Source: Verrucomicrobiaceae bacterium UBA1938 (lineage in GTDB: Bacteria > Verrucomicrobiota > Verrucomicrobiia > Verrucomicrobiales > Verrucomicrobiaceae). From it: DNA of 64,000 bases. Positions 38,501-47,286 of this stretch are shown here, in pieces. Made by a program: the position numbers and the translations under genes. The notes under the pieces were generated by a model. That model was not told the origin of the DNA. It did no database searches and saw only the letters and a list, made by a program, of their open reading frames with translations. Every line of letters begins with the position of its first letter. Position 1 is the first letter of the stretch. The DNA is taken from positions 238,189 through 302,188 of the forward strand of contig DDFC01000025.1 of the NCBI GenBank assembly GCA_002336895.1, in the 5' to 3' direction.

Positions 38501-40018
38501 ATGATCTCCAGTCGTACATGGACCAAAGAGCTGCTGCGGGAGCTGATCGAGACGCGGCTAGGTGATGTAAAGTTCATCGTGGTTTCCAACCGGGAGCCAC
38601 ACATGCACCGCTACGGAGAGGGCGGGGATCTGGAGTGTGTCGAAACCACCGGGGGGCTGGCCACGGCACTACGCCCTATCATGGCGGCGACCAAAGGCAC
38701 GTGGATAGCCCATGGCGCGGGGAATGCCGACCGGGATACCGCAGACGAGCATGGGCGGCTGGACGTGCCGCCGGATCGTCCGAGCTACACCCTGAGGCGC
38801 GTGTGGCTGACGCCCGAGCAGGAGGAGGGGTACTACTACGGTTTTGCCAACGAAGGGCTGTGGCCGCTGTGCCACATTGCCTTCAAGCGCCCCGTCTTTC
38901 GTCTGGCGAACTGGGAGACGTATCAGGAGGTGAACCGGATCTTTGCCCAGGCTGTGATCGAGGAGGCGGGCGGAGAACGGGCCATCATTTTCATCCAGGA
39001 CTACCACTTCTGCCTGCTGCCCCGCATGCTGAAAGAGATGGGCGGGGACAAGCTCATCGTGGCCCAGTTCTGGCACATTCCGTGGCCGAATCGCGAGATG
39101 TTCCGCACCTGCCCGTGGTCGCAGGAGCTGGTGGACGGACTGCTGGGCAATGACCTGCTGGGCTTCCACATCCGGAACCACTGCCAGAACTTCTTTGAGA
39201 CGGTGGACAGCTCCGTGGAGGCGATGGTGGACCGCGAGGGCTGGCATGTGATGCGCGGCGGGCACGTCACCAGCGTGCGGCCTTTTCCCATCAGCATCGA
39301 CTTTGTGACCAACGAAGCCCTGGCCATGGCCCCGGAAGTGGAGGCGGCGATGGAAAGGTGGCGCCGCAGGCTAAGGCTGGGAGACCGCCTGCTGGGGGTG
39401 GGGATCGAGAGGCTGGACTACACCAAGGGCATCCCGGAGCGACTGCGTGCGCTGGATTTTTTCATTGAGACGCACCCAGAATGGCGCGGCAAATTTTCGT
39501 TTGTGCAAGTCTGCGCTCCGAGCCGCTCCCACCTGCCGGAGTACCAGGCGGTGGAGGATGAGATCGAAAAACTCGTGGAGCATGTGAACTGGCGCTGGGG
39601 CCGCATGGGCTGGCAGCCGGTGCTGTTTTTGAAGCAGCAACACGGGCCGGTGGAAATGACGGCGCTGCACCGGCTGAGCCGCTTCTTCGTCGTGAACTCG
39701 CTGCACGATGGCATGAATCTCGTGGCGAAGGAGTTTGTGGCCAGCCGGACGGACAACGACGGCGTGCTCATTCTCAGCAAATTTACCGGTGCTTCGCGTG
39801 AGCTGGATGCGGCCCTCGGCGTCAACCCCTTTGCCATCCATGACACGGCCGAGGCCATCCGCCACGCGCTGACCATGGAGCCTGAAGAACGGCAGCGACG
39901 CATGAAAAGCATGCGTGAAAAAGTGGCCGCCAGCAATGTGTACCGCTGGGCTGCCAACATACTCTCCCATCTCATGAAGCTGGACATGCCCGAGACTGCT
40001 GTGAACGATGACTCCTAA
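38501..40018 (+). CDS. otsA: Trehalose-6-phosphate synthase (GT20)
   Basis: The 505-residue enzyme joins UDP- or ADP-glucose to glucose 6-phosphate. It has FIVVSNREPHMHR at the start, GGLATALRPIM, FHIRNHCQNFF, RLDYTKGIPERLRALDFF and SLHDGMNLVAKEFVASR (the nucleotide-sugar site of family GT20). Length is near the E. coli OtsA (474). I chose the ATG at 38501. A GTG at 38468 would add 11 residues. The stop overlaps the otsB start by 11 bp, so the two are translationally coupled. It diverges from the trehalase gene. Confidence 0.94.
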   Translation: MISSRTWTKELLRELIETRLGDVKFIVVSNREPHMHRYGEGGDLECVETTGGLATALRPIMAATKGTWIAHGAGNADRDTADEHGRLDVPPDRPSYTLRRVWLTPEQEEGYYYGFANEGLWPLCHIAFKRPVFRLANWETYQEVNRIFAQAVIEEAGGERAIIFIQDYHFCLLPRMLKEMGGDKLIVAQFWHIPWPNREMFRTCPWSQELVDGLLGNDLLGFHIRNHCQNFFETVDSSVEAMVDREGWHVMRGGHVTSVRPFPISIDFVTNEALAMAPEVEAAMERWRRRLRLGDRLLGVGIERLDYTKGIPERLRALDFFIETHPEWRGKFSFVQVCAPSRSHLPEYQAVEDEIEKLVEHVNWRWGRMGWQPVLFLKQQHGPVEMTALHRLSRFFVVNSLHDGMNLVAKEFVASRTDNDGVLILSKFTGASRELDAALGVNPFAIHDTAEAIRHALTMEPEERQRRMKSMREKVAASNVYRWAANILSHLMKLDMPETAVNDDS

Positions 40019-40787
40019 CTGGACCGAGCAACGCGAAGCCCTGAGGGAATGGCTGCTCTCCCATCCGCGCATCCTCATCGGATGTGACTTTGATGGTACA
40101 CTGGCGCCTCTGATGCCGCATGCGGATGAGGCGCGGCTGCCACGTGTCACAGGGGAGGCGATGCAGCGGCTTATAGCGCTGCCCGGGGTGGCGCTGGCGG
40201 TGATCTCAGGACGCGCGATCGCGGATTTGCGACAACGGGTGGCACTGGATGGCGCATGGTATGCGGGAAACCACGGGCTGGAGATGGCGGCGGCAGACGG
40301 CTCAACGGTGGTGGCTCCAGGAGCTGAAGATGCCAGAGCCGCGCTGCGTCATGCGCTGGGACGTCTGGCCCCCTTGCCAAGGGAGATGCCAGGTGTGTGG
40401 ATCGAGGACAAAGGGCTGACTGCTTCCGTGCACTACCGCCAGGCCTCTGAGGACTGCCGTGCCCAGCTCGAGGCATGCGTGAGGGAGGCTGTGAAGGGGC
40501 TGGAGGCGCTGAAGGTGAGGCCAGCCAAATGCATCTGGGAAATTCTTCCTGCCGGCGAATGGGACAAAGGCACTGCGCTGCGCTGGTTCATGAACCGATG
40601 GGGGGTCCCCTCCAATGCCACGGCTTTCATGGGGGATGATGTGACGGACCTCAATGCCTTTCGTGAGCTGCCCGATGGATGGACGATTCTTGTCGGAAAT
40701 GACGTGGATGTGAAAGCCCGTATGAGGCTGCGCCATCCGGGTGATACGGCGATGCTTTTGGAGTGGATGGCGAAGGTGCGAGCGTGA
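40008..40787 (+). CDS. otsB: Trehalose-6-phosphate phosphatase
   Basis: The 259-residue HAD-type phosphatase removes the phosphate made by OtsA. The nucleophile motif is CDFDGTLAPL (Asp27 nucleophile, Asp29 acid/base). Further motifs are AVISGRA, KCIWEILPAGEWDKG (with the lysine), and the metal-binding GDDVTDLNAF. Size matches OtsB (266 in E. coli). It overlaps otsA by 11 bp. A short inverted repeat TGACCAGCATGGTCA (40815-40829) and a few T residues follow and may be a weak terminator. Confidence 0.93.
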   Translation: MTPNWTEQREALREWLLSHPRILIGCDFDGTLAPLMPHADEARLPRVTGEAMQRLIALPGVALAVISGRAIADLRQRVALDGAWYAGNHGLEMAAADGSTVVAPGAEDARAALRHALGRLAPLPREMPGVWIEDKGLTASVHYRQASEDCRAQLEACVREAVKGLEALKVRPAKCIWEILPAGEWDKGTALRWFMNRWGVPSNATAFMGDDVTDLNAFRELPDGWTILVGNDVDVKARMRLRHPGDTAMLLEWMAKVRA

Positions 40788-40911
40788 TGAGGGCAAGAAC
40801 GCCCACACCAGGCCTGACCAGCATGGTCATTTCCCATCTTGACTCCGCTGCTCCGAATCTCCATTCTCGCGGCCCAGTCACATTCACCCATTATCTTAAT
40901 CAATCACCTTT

Positions 40912-41991
40912 ATGGCCATCAAAGTAGGAGTCATCGGAGTCGGCGGCATGTTGCAGTATCACGCGGCGGGGTTTCGCAAGGCAGGGGCCGAGATCATCGC
41001 CGTGAGCGATGCCGCGCCCGGCGCAGCGGCCAAGGCGGCGGCGAAATGGGGCATCGCCACTCCCTATGAAACCGTGGAGGCCATGCTGGCCGCACCGGAG
41101 ATCGATGCCGTGAGCGTCATCGTTCCCAATAAATTTCACAAGTCCCTCACCATTCAGTGCCTCGAAGCCGGCAAGCATGTCTTCTGCGAAAAGCCGCCTG
41201 CGCTTCATGCGGATGAGGTGAAGGAAATCATCGCCGCCGCACAGAAGGCGGACAAGAAAGTGCTCTTCAACTTCAACAACCGCGCCCGGCCTGAGTCCAA
41301 GGCCATGCAGACTTACATCAGCCAAGGGGCTGTGGGCACGATCAACTCGGCGCAGGCCAAGTGGATCCGCCGCACAGGCATTCCCGGCTTTGGCGGCTGG
41401 TTTACCACCAAGGAACTGGCCGGTGGCGGCTCTCTCATCGACCTGCTGCACATGGTGGACCTGGCGATGTACTTCATGGGCTACCCCGAGCCTGCGCATG
41501 TGCTGGGCCAGACATTCTCCGACTTTATCACGGACAAGCAGTTCAAAGGCCCCTGGGGCATCCCCGACCGTGTGGGCGGCACCACTGACGTGGAAAACGC
41601 GGCGCATGGCTTTGTGACTTTCAAGACCGGGCAGGTGCTCTCCCTGCAGGTGTCCTGGGCGGAAATGGTGAAGCGCGAGGAAGTCTCCGTCGTCTTCCAA
41701 GGCACAAAGGCCGGCGGCTGCGTGCAGCGCCTCTTTGGCAGCGACGGTCTGGACAACACCGCCATCGACACCTGCGAGCTCTACGTGCAGGAAAACGGAC
41801 ACAGCGTGAACCGGAGCATCACCGTCCCCGCCTGCGAGGACATGGGCCGCATTGATTCCGCCGCGAACTTCATCGAAGTGCTGGAAGGCAAGGCCGAGCC
41901 TCTGAACACCCTGGAGCAGGCTCTGCGCCTGATGCAGGTGATCGACGCCATCTATGCTTCCGCACAGAGCGGCAAGCCGGTGGCTATCTGA
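40912..41991 (+). CDS. Gfo/Idh/MocA family oxidoreductase
   Basis: The 359-residue protein has an NAD(P)-binding start, KVGVIGVGGMLQYHAAGF, then CEKPPALHADE (the EKP signature with a catalytic lysine) and an alpha/beta C-terminal part typical of the family. Relatives oxidise or reduce sugars, inositols and related compounds, but the substrate is unknown here. No signal peptide is present. It is 124 bp after otsB and is closed by a clear terminator at 42014-42054. Confidence 0.92.
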   Translation: MAIKVGVIGVGGMLQYHAAGFRKAGAEIIAVSDAAPGAAAKAAAKWGIATPYETVEAMLAAPEIDAVSVIVPNKFHKSLTIQCLEAGKHVFCEKPPALHADEVKEIIAAAQKADKKVLFNFNNRARPESKAMQTYISQGAVGTINSAQAKWIRRTGIPGFGGWFTTKELAGGGSLIDLLHMVDLAMYFMGYPEPAHVLGQTFSDFITDKQFKGPWGIPDRVGGTTDVENAAHGFVTFKTGQVLSLQVSWAEMVKREEVSVVFQGTKAGGCVQRLFGSDGLDNTAIDTCELYVQENGHSVNRSITVPACEDMGRIDSAANFIEVLEGKAEPLNTLEQALRLMQVIDAIYASAQSGKPVAI

Positions 41992-42013
41992 GCAGGAGAA
42001 TGATTGAAATCAG

Positions 42014-42054
42014 CGGGGAGAATGAGCGCAGGCTTGTTCTCCCCGTTTTGTTTT
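42014..42054 (+). terminator. Intrinsic terminator after the oxidoreductase gene
   Basis: CGGGGAGAA (42014-42022) and TTCTCCCCG (42037-42045) form a perfect 9-bp stem with a 14-base loop, followed by TTTTGTTTT. This is a standard rho-independent terminator on the plus strand, 22 bp beyond the stop codon of the oxidoreductase gene. Confidence 0.88.
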
Positions 42055-42068
42055 GAGATGATTTGACC

Positions 42069-42458
42069 ATGCAAAAGCTGGTCCAGCCAAGGAATCGACA
42101 TTCTGCGGGTTTTGCCCGGTCAGGATCCGTCGAGATGCTTCTGCTGATTTACATCTTGGCGGCGGTTTTGAACCTTGTCATGGGGCACTGGCTCTTTGCG
42201 ACTGCCATGCTGATGCCGCTGGCGGGGCTGGTACTCTGGACGCTGTACCTTGCCCGACGGGACCACTGCAGCATAGGCGATCGGGTCCGGGTGAGCGTGG
42301 GGCCGCATTCTGGCAAAGAGGGAGTCATCACAGGCACCCATGATGGAGCAGGAACCAGATTCACTGTGAAACTGACCTCAGCCGAGGCTGCTGATGAAGT
42401 GGCCTTTTTCGACTGGGAGATCAGGGAAGTAAAAACGACCAGTCTCCCCAACCAATGA
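42069..42458 (+). CDS. Small membrane protein with KOW-like domain
   Basis: The 129-residue protein has two closely spaced hydrophobic stretches (VEMLLLIYILAAVLNLVM and FATAMLMPLAGLVLWTLYLA). A soluble part follows with GDRVRVSVGPHSGKEGVITG, resembling a KOW motif seen in translation and transcription factors, here on the cytoplasmic face of a membrane protein. I do not know a named family with this layout. An ATG at 42069 is used. A TTG lies two codons upstream. Confidence 0.65.
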   Translation: MQKLVQPRNRHSAGFARSGSVEMLLLIYILAAVLNLVMGHWLFATAMLMPLAGLVLWTLYLARRDHCSIGDRVRVSVGPHSGKEGVITGTHDGAGTRFTVKLTSAEAADEVAFFDWEIREVKTTSLPNQ

Positions 42459-42506
42459 ATTCCTTTGGCCGAACAGCGTTGAAAACACCATCCGTTTCCG
42501 CATCAG

Positions 42507-43058
42507 ATGAAGCTGATTCCTGACACCACAGACCCCGCCGTCCTGCGCACCGACTTCGCCGACGATGCCTCATGGTGCCGCTTGTGCGGTTTGATCTCCA
42601 GCCCCATCGGTGCAGAAGGTTTTCGGGCGTGCATGAGCTTTTTGAACGATCCTGAGCTTGTGGATGTGACGCCCGAGTCCCTGCCTGAACGTTTGCCAAA
42701 ACCGTATCAGCACAGCTTCATTGTCATCGCCGACCACCGTACCTTAGCGGAGGCGGATGCTCCGCTATTGGTGGTGAATCTCCTCGACAAACCTGGCAGA
42801 AGCTTCCGTGCTTTGCCGACCCGGATCGGGGCGATTGAGAACAATTTATCCATCGGGAACATGGGCTTCGAGGATTTTGCCGAGGCTGTGGACGGAGACG
42901 GCCTTTTTCGCGGATTCCCGGGCGAAACAGAGGATGACTACAAGGTCACGAGCACGCCGCAAACTCAGGTTCGGAAGAGAACTTCGCAGCCGCAGACGCT
43001 GCTCGGGCGGGGACTCATCTACATTTACAAGCTGCTGCGAGGGAAATCTAGGACCTGA
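42507..43058 (+). CDS. DUF6924-like protein
   Basis: The 183-residue protein has RTDFADDASWCRLCGLI near the start, then LLVVNLLDKPGRSFRALP and AIENNLSIGNMGFEDFAEAVDGDGLFRGF. These match the DUF6924 pattern I recall from actinobacterial proteins. The last 30 residues are basic and end RGLIYIYKLLRGKSRT. The function of that family is unknown. No signal or membrane segment is seen. Confidence 0.75.
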   Translation: MKLIPDTTDPAVLRTDFADDASWCRLCGLISSPIGAEGFRACMSFLNDPELVDVTPESLPERLPKPYQHSFIVIADHRTLAEADAPLLVVNLLDKPGRSFRALPTRIGAIENNLSIGNMGFEDFAEAVDGDGLFRGFPGETEDDYKVTSTPQTQVRKRTSQPQTLLGRGLIYIYKLLRGKSRT

Positions 43059-43149
43059 GTCTATTTTCAGCATGAATCTCACATTCCCTGCATGAAGCGC
43101 CCCGGGCCGGTGTCTTTCATGTGAAACGAGCATTCCGTTTCAGGCTCCC

Positions 43150-44469
43150 ATGAACTCACATCTGCATCTGCTTACGCGCTACCATTGCGATGGGGACGCT
43201 GAAGCATTTGCGACGCTGGTGCGGGAGCATGCGGGAATGGTCTTTGCCACGGCGAAGCGGGTCACGGGAGACGCGGCGCTGGCGGAGGATGTGGTGCAGG
43301 AGACGTTTCTGGAGCTGGCGCGCAGCGGGCAGGGGACGGTGGAATCCGTGGCGGCATGGCTGCACCGGGTGGCCTGGCGGAAGGCCTGCAATGCGCTGCG
43401 CGGAGAGTCCCGCCGCAGAAGGCATGAAGGGAGAGCCGCTGCCGAGGACGAGTCCCACGCCGAAGTCGTCGAACCTGCCTGGGAGGAACTGGAACCGCAG
43501 ATCGATGACGCTTTGAATGACCTGCCGGAGGCCGTGAGAGAACTGCTGGTGGCGCATTATTTGGAAAGCTGCACGCAGCAGGAACTGGCGTCGCGCCTGG
43601 GGGTGAGTCAGTCCACGGTTTCTCGGCAGCTGGAATCTGCTGTGAGGGAATTGCGCACGCTATTGCGCGGCCGTGGAGTGCTGTGCGGTTCCGGGCTGGC
43701 CATGGTCCTGAGCGCACCGCGAGTGGAGGCCGCGCTGCCTGCAAAACTGGGCGGTTCCCTAGGAAAGCTGGTCTTAAGCGGAACAGGCGGCGGCAGCGGT
43801 GCCCTAACAGGCACGTCTCTGACCACGACCTCCTTATTTGCCATGACTACCACTACCAAAATCCTGATCGCCACAGCTGTGGCCGCTGCAGCCCTGAGCA
43901 TGCCGCTGGTACTGCAAGACGGGGGAGAGCGTCCAGCCCCAGCCCCTGGCCCAACCTTGGTTGGAACTTTTGCCGTGGAGGGCAATGTTCAGCGGCCCGC
44001 CACTGCCACCGCAGCCAATCATTATCGGCCGGCGGCGGTGTCTCCTCAGGTAAAGCAAAAGGTGGAGGGCATCTTGAGACGCCATACCGGGGTGAGCAAA
44101 GAGCAACTCAGCAAGAGCGTGGAACTCAACAAGCTGATGGAACGCTTCATCTCCGCGGTGGAAGGCCCGGAGTTTGAGGAGGAGATGTTGAAGCGGATCT
44201 CCGCACTGCCATCCAAAGGGGAGAACGGCCTGGTGAAGATGGATTTTGAAATGCTGGATGACGCCAAAGGCCGTGCGTGGCTGGAGGCTGCGGTGGCGGA
44301 TGATGCGGAACTCATGCGCGACTGGGTTCTCAATACCCTAGATGGCGCGATTTTTGAGTTCGCTTTTGATCCCAATCTGGAGCGCAGCAGCAACGGTGTG
44401 AGCATTGAGGCCGCTGCTTCACCTGCGCAGACAGTGCCGCCTGCGGTTCCGGCGCAGCCTGATGAGTGA
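43150..44469 (+). CDS. ECF sigma factor with C-terminal membrane and extra domain
   Basis: The 439-residue protein starts as an ECF sigma factor: region 2 is EAFATLVREHAGMVFATAKR with VVQETFLELAR, and region 4 is CTQQELASRLGVSQSTVSRQ (about residues 138-157). It continues past the normal length (about 190 residues) with a Gly/Thr-rich linker, one membrane segment (KILIATAVAAAALSMPLVL, about residues 238-256), and about 180 further residues of unknown fold, presumably across the membrane. An internal ATG at codon 232 just before the membrane segment could start a shorter protein. Fused sigma factors of this type are known in Planctomycetes and Verrucomicrobia. The extension probably senses a signal and may hold or release the sigma part. 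Confidence 0.87.
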   Translation: MNSHLHLLTRYHCDGDAEAFATLVREHAGMVFATAKRVTGDAALAEDVVQETFLELARSGQGTVESVAAWLHRVAWRKACNALRGESRRRRHEGRAAAEDESHAEVVEPAWEELEPQIDDALNDLPEAVRELLVAHYLESCTQQELASRLGVSQSTVSRQLESAVRELRTLLRGRGVLCGSGLAMVLSAPRVEAALPAKLGGSLGKLVLSGTGGGSGALTGTSLTTTSLFAMTTTTKILIATAVAAAALSMPLVLQDGGERPAPAPGPTLVGTFAVEGNVQRPATATAANHYRPAAVSPQVKQKVEGILRRHTGVSKEQLSKSVELNKLMERFISAVEGPEFEEEMLKRISALPSKGENGLVKMDFEMLDDAKGRAWLEAAVADDAELMRDWVLNTLDGAIFEFAFDPNLERSSNGVSIEAAASPAQTVPPAVPAQPDE

Positions 44470-44515
44470 TGCCCGTATGCGCGAGCATCACTCAAGCATT
44501 TGAATACTCAGTTAT

Positions 44516-45742
44516 TTACGACAGGCCGCCGCGGTCGCTGTTGAGGGCGGCGTCGCCGTATTTGGCGCGTGGTGTGGGGGTGTAGTCCAGCGGGGTCCAG
44601 GCGGCGTTGGCAGCGGAGGAGGCGACAACGGCCTCGATGAAGGCCATGCCTGCGACGCCTTCTTCGATGGTGGGGTAGTCCATGTCCAGCGGGTTGGGGG
44701 TGGTGCCGTTGATGACGGCGCGGACGTGGTTGGAGAAGTTGCGGTAGATGTTGGCAAAGCCTTCCAGGTAGCCCTCGGGGTGGCCGGAGGGGGTGCGGGT
44801 GGCGGCACCGGCGGCGCTGCCGAGGTAGCCCAGGCCGGTGCGGTAGATCTGCTTCGGCTTGTCCAAAGAGGTGACGATCATCGTGTTGGGATCAAGCTGG
44901 GACCACTCGATGCCGCCCAGGGAGCCGTAGACGCGGAGGCTGAGGTTGTTTTCACAGCCGATGCTGATCTGGCTGGAGTGGAGAACGCCCTTGGCACCAT
45001 TGGTGAAGCGGAGGAGGACATTGCCATCGTCTTCTAGGCGGCGGCCTTCTTTGGCCAGGAAGATGGTGAGGTCTGCTGCGAGCTCCTTGATGTGGAGGCC
45101 TGTGACGTATTCAGCGAGGTTGATGGCATGGGTGCCGATGTCTCCCATGCAGCCGGCGGCGCCACAGATGGCGGGGTCCACACGCCAGGAGGCCTGCTTC
45201 TGGCCGGTGTTTTCCAGCATGGTGGCGAGCCAGCCCTGGGGGTATTCGACGACGACCTTGCGGATTTCCCCGAGCTTGCCCTCTTCGATCATCTGGCGGG
45301 CCTGACGCATGAGGGGGTAGCCGGTGTAGTTGTAGGTGACGCCGTAGAGCTTGCCGGTGGCCTTGACGATTCCGGCCAGTTCCTTGGCCTGGGCGAGATT
45401 GAAGGTGGCGGGCTTGTCTGAGAGGACGTGGAAACCGGCCTCAAGGGCGGCTTTGGCGGCAGGGAAGTGGAGGTGATTGGGGGTGACGATGGAGACGAAG
45501 TCCATGCGCTTGTCCGCAGGGAGGGCGGACTCTGTGCGGATCATTTCCTCAAAGTTTCCGTAGCAGCGCTCGGGGGGCAGGAAAAAGTCGGCTCCGCTGT
45601 CTTTGGAGCGCTGGGGGTCGGATGAGAAGGCACCGCAGACGAGCTCGATCTGCTGGTCGATTGCAGCTGCGATACGGTGCACGCCGCCGATGAAGGCGCC
45701 GCGTCCGCCGCCGATCATGCCATAACGAATTTTCCGGTTCAT
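44516..45742 (-). CDS. Gfo/Idh/MocA family oxidoreductase (second)
   Basis: The 408-residue protein has an NAD(P)-binding start, KIRYGMIGGGRGAFIGGVHR, and SDKPATFNLAQAKE, where Asp replaces the usual Glu of the EKP signature while the lysine is kept. A C-terminal part has RTPSGHPEGYLEGFANIY. This looks like the Planctomycetes/Verrucomicrobia dehydrogenase group often linked to sugar use. The substrate is unknown. The ATG at 45742 is chosen at the Rossmann fold. The frame continues open to 45946 without conserved content. Confidence 0.9.
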   Translation of the reverse strand: MNRKIRYGMIGGGRGAFIGGVHRIAAAIDQQIELVCGAFSSDPQRSKDSGADFFLPPERCYGNFEEMIRTESALPADKRMDFVSIVTPNHLHFPAAKAALEAGFHVLSDKPATFNLAQAKELAGIVKATGKLYGVTYNYTGYPLMRQARQMIEEGKLGEIRKVVVEYPQGWLATMLENTGQKQASWRVDPAICGAAGCMGDIGTHAINLAEYVTGLHIKELAADLTIFLAKEGRRLEDDGNVLLRFTNGAKGVLHSSQISIGCENNLSLRVYGSLGGIEWSQLDPNTMIVTSLDKPKQIYRTGLGYLGSAAGAATRTPSGHPEGYLEGFANIYRNFSNHVRAVINGTTPNPLDMDYPTIEEGVAGMAFIEAVVASSAANAAWTPLDYTPTPRAKYGDAALNSDRGGLS

Positions 45743-45852
45743 GGGAGAGCTAAAGAGGGTTGGGTGTCTAGGGTGTGAGTGAAGGGCGAGTGTGCGCAGC
45801 GGGCGGGGGTGGGTCAAGTGCATCCGCGAGCGCAGGCGCGGTGCGCGGGCAC

Positions 45853-45903
45853 AAAAAACCCCGGAGAGGCTGGGCCCAACGCGCTCAGGCGTCCTCTCCG
45901 GGG
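45853..45903 (-). terminator. Intrinsic terminator of the AraC-type gene
   Basis: On the minus strand, CCCCGGAGAGG (45903-45893) pairs with CCTCTCCGGGG (45869-45859), an 11-bp stem with a 23-base loop, followed by TTTTTT (45858-45853). It lies 46 bp beyond the AraC-type gene stop codon and should keep transcription out of the downstream oxidoreductase gene. Confidence 0.85.
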
Positions 45904-45949
45904 CTGTTGTCGTCGAAACACCGCAGTGCGGTGCGCATGGCGACAAATT

Positions 45950-46792
45950 TTAGGCGGCCATGAGGGCCGGGCTGCCGTGCTTCATGCGGCTGCGAAATTC
46001 GGTGGGGGATTCATCGGCGATGCGGCGGAAGCTGCGGTTGAAGTGGGAGAGGCTCTGGAAGCCGACGTCGTAGGCGACTTCGGTGATGCGAGCTGCGGGC
46101 TTCATGAGCATGCGCTTGGCCTTTTCCACACGGGCGCGGTTCACAAAGTCTGTGAAGGTGAGGCCGGTGGCGCGCTTGAAGAGCTTGCAGAAGTGGAAGG
46201 GGCTGACATTGACCGCGCTGGCGACGGCTTCCAGAGACATGGGCTCAGCCAGGTGATTGTGGATGAAAGATTTGGCATTGCGCACTGCTTCAGGCTCATG
46301 CGTGGCGGTGGCGAAGAGCATGCGGTGGGCGCTGTCACCGAGCTGGAGGGCGAAGGACTGCAGGATGGCGACGGCGGCCTCGTAGCGTGCGGGTTCCATC
46401 ACAGGGACGTGCTCGAAATGGACCTGGGCGCTGCGGATTTCGGTGGCGGAGCGACCGTCGTCGAGCAGGGCTTTGGCGACTGGAGCGAAGGTGTCTGCAT
46501 TGGCGGGCTGGAGGCGAACGCCACCGGTGAGCATGATGGCGATGGTGTTCTTGCCGACGCGGACGGGGACCTGGGTCTCCACGACTCCGGCGACGCCCTG
46601 GCGGGTGATGATTTTTTCGAGGGGACTTTCCTCGCGGGCGGCTTCCAAGCTCAGCGGCAGGCTGGTGAGGGTGTGGAAGGCTTTCTGGTAGTGCTGGAAG
46701 AGTTCGCTCTCGGCCAGATTCTGGATGAAGCGCTGGCGTGGGCTGGTGTGAGTGGAGGCAGCAATGGAGAGGTGGGAAGTGGTCGTGCTCAT
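45950..46792 (-). CDS. AraC-family transcriptional regulator with PocR-like sensor part
   Basis: The 280-residue regulator has a C-terminal AraC-type double helix-turn-helix (about residues 185-275), including MSLEAVASAVNVSPFHFCKL and ITEVAYDVGFQSLSHFNRSF. The first part (residues 20-170) has IITRQGVAGVVETQVPVRVG, which looks like a PocR-type ligand domain. The ligand is unknown. I used the ATG at 46792. A GTG at 46825 adds 11 residues. It might control the oxidoreductase gene downstream on the same strand, but it has its own terminator, so that is only a guess. Confidence 0.88.
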   Translation of the reverse strand: MSTTTSHLSIAASTHTSPRQRFIQNLAESELFQHYQKAFHTLTSLPLSLEAAREESPLEKIITRQGVAGVVETQVPVRVGKNTIAIMLTGGVRLQPANADTFAPVAKALLDDGRSATEIRSAQVHFEHVPVMEPARYEAAVAILQSFALQLGDSAHRMLFATATHEPEAVRNAKSFIHNHLAEPMSLEAVASAVNVSPFHFCKLFKRATGLTFTDFVNRARVEKAKRMLMKPAARITEVAYDVGFQSLSHFNRSFRRIADESPTEFRSRMKHGSPALMAA

Positions 46793-47149
46793 GATGTCAG
46801 TGGCGCGTTTGAGGTTCGTGTTCACGGGACCTATCCTGCCATGACAAGAGGAATCCGATATTGTCGTCAGCTACGGTACGCACCCTCGTGCAGAGCCGCA
46901 GCCGCCGCCTCGTGGGGGACCGCAATTTCGGAATAATGGATTCCATTAGAGGGGGCATCCCCCCTAGTGAATGTGCAGGGAGGCTCCTGGAATCAGGGGG
47001 GCGACAGAGGGCGGATCTTGTGACGTGACAAGATGTGCGGGCTGGCTGCTGGCCCGCCGGAAGCGCAAGCGGGCGGTGTTTTTCCCGCTTGCTGGTCGCT
47101 GTATGCAAAACCTGTGTCAGGTGCGTGGCGGGCAGCAGCGCCTCACCCG
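46793..47149. other. Non-coding gap between the AraC gene and tRNA-Leu
   Basis: No protein gene is supported here. The left end is the promoter region of the AraC-type gene. Two palindromes stand out: ATCTTGT..ACAAGAT (47015-47034) and GCAAGCGGG..CCCGCTTGC (47065-47092). Short GGGGG-CAT-CCCCC and GGAAT..ATTCC inverted repeats lie near 46930-46965. No gene was recognised. Confidence 0.55.
47065..47092. repeat. Strong 9-bp hairpin downstream of tRNA-Leu
   Basis: GCAAGCGGG (47065-47073) and CCCGCTTGC (47084-47092) form a perfect nine-pair stem with a 10-base loop. It is 57 bp past the tRNA-Leu 3' end on the tRNA strand. No T-run follows it on the minus strand, so a terminator or processing role is uncertain. 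Confidence 0.45.
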
Positions 47150-47234
47150 TGCCGATGGCCGGACTCGAACCGGCAAGGGAGTTGCCTCCCAGCGGATTTT
47201 AAGTCCGCTGTGTTTACCATTTCACCACATCGGC
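47150..47234 (-). tRNA. tRNA-Leu (anticodon UAA)
   Basis: On the minus strand, GCCGATGTGGTGAAATGGTA begins the acceptor and D-arm. The anticodon loop is CTTAAAA with anticodon UAA within the GCGGA/TCCGC stem. A long variable arm (GGGAGGCAACTCCC) marks a type II tRNA such as leucine, followed by the T-arm GGTTCGAGTCC. The acceptor stem closes as GCCGATG with CATCGGC. The 3' CCA is not encoded, so a nucleotidyltransferase must add it. Confidence 0.95.
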
Positions 47235-47286
47235 GTCGGGCAGTGGCCCAGAGCCGGGCGGAGTGTAGGCTGCGATGTGCGCGGCC

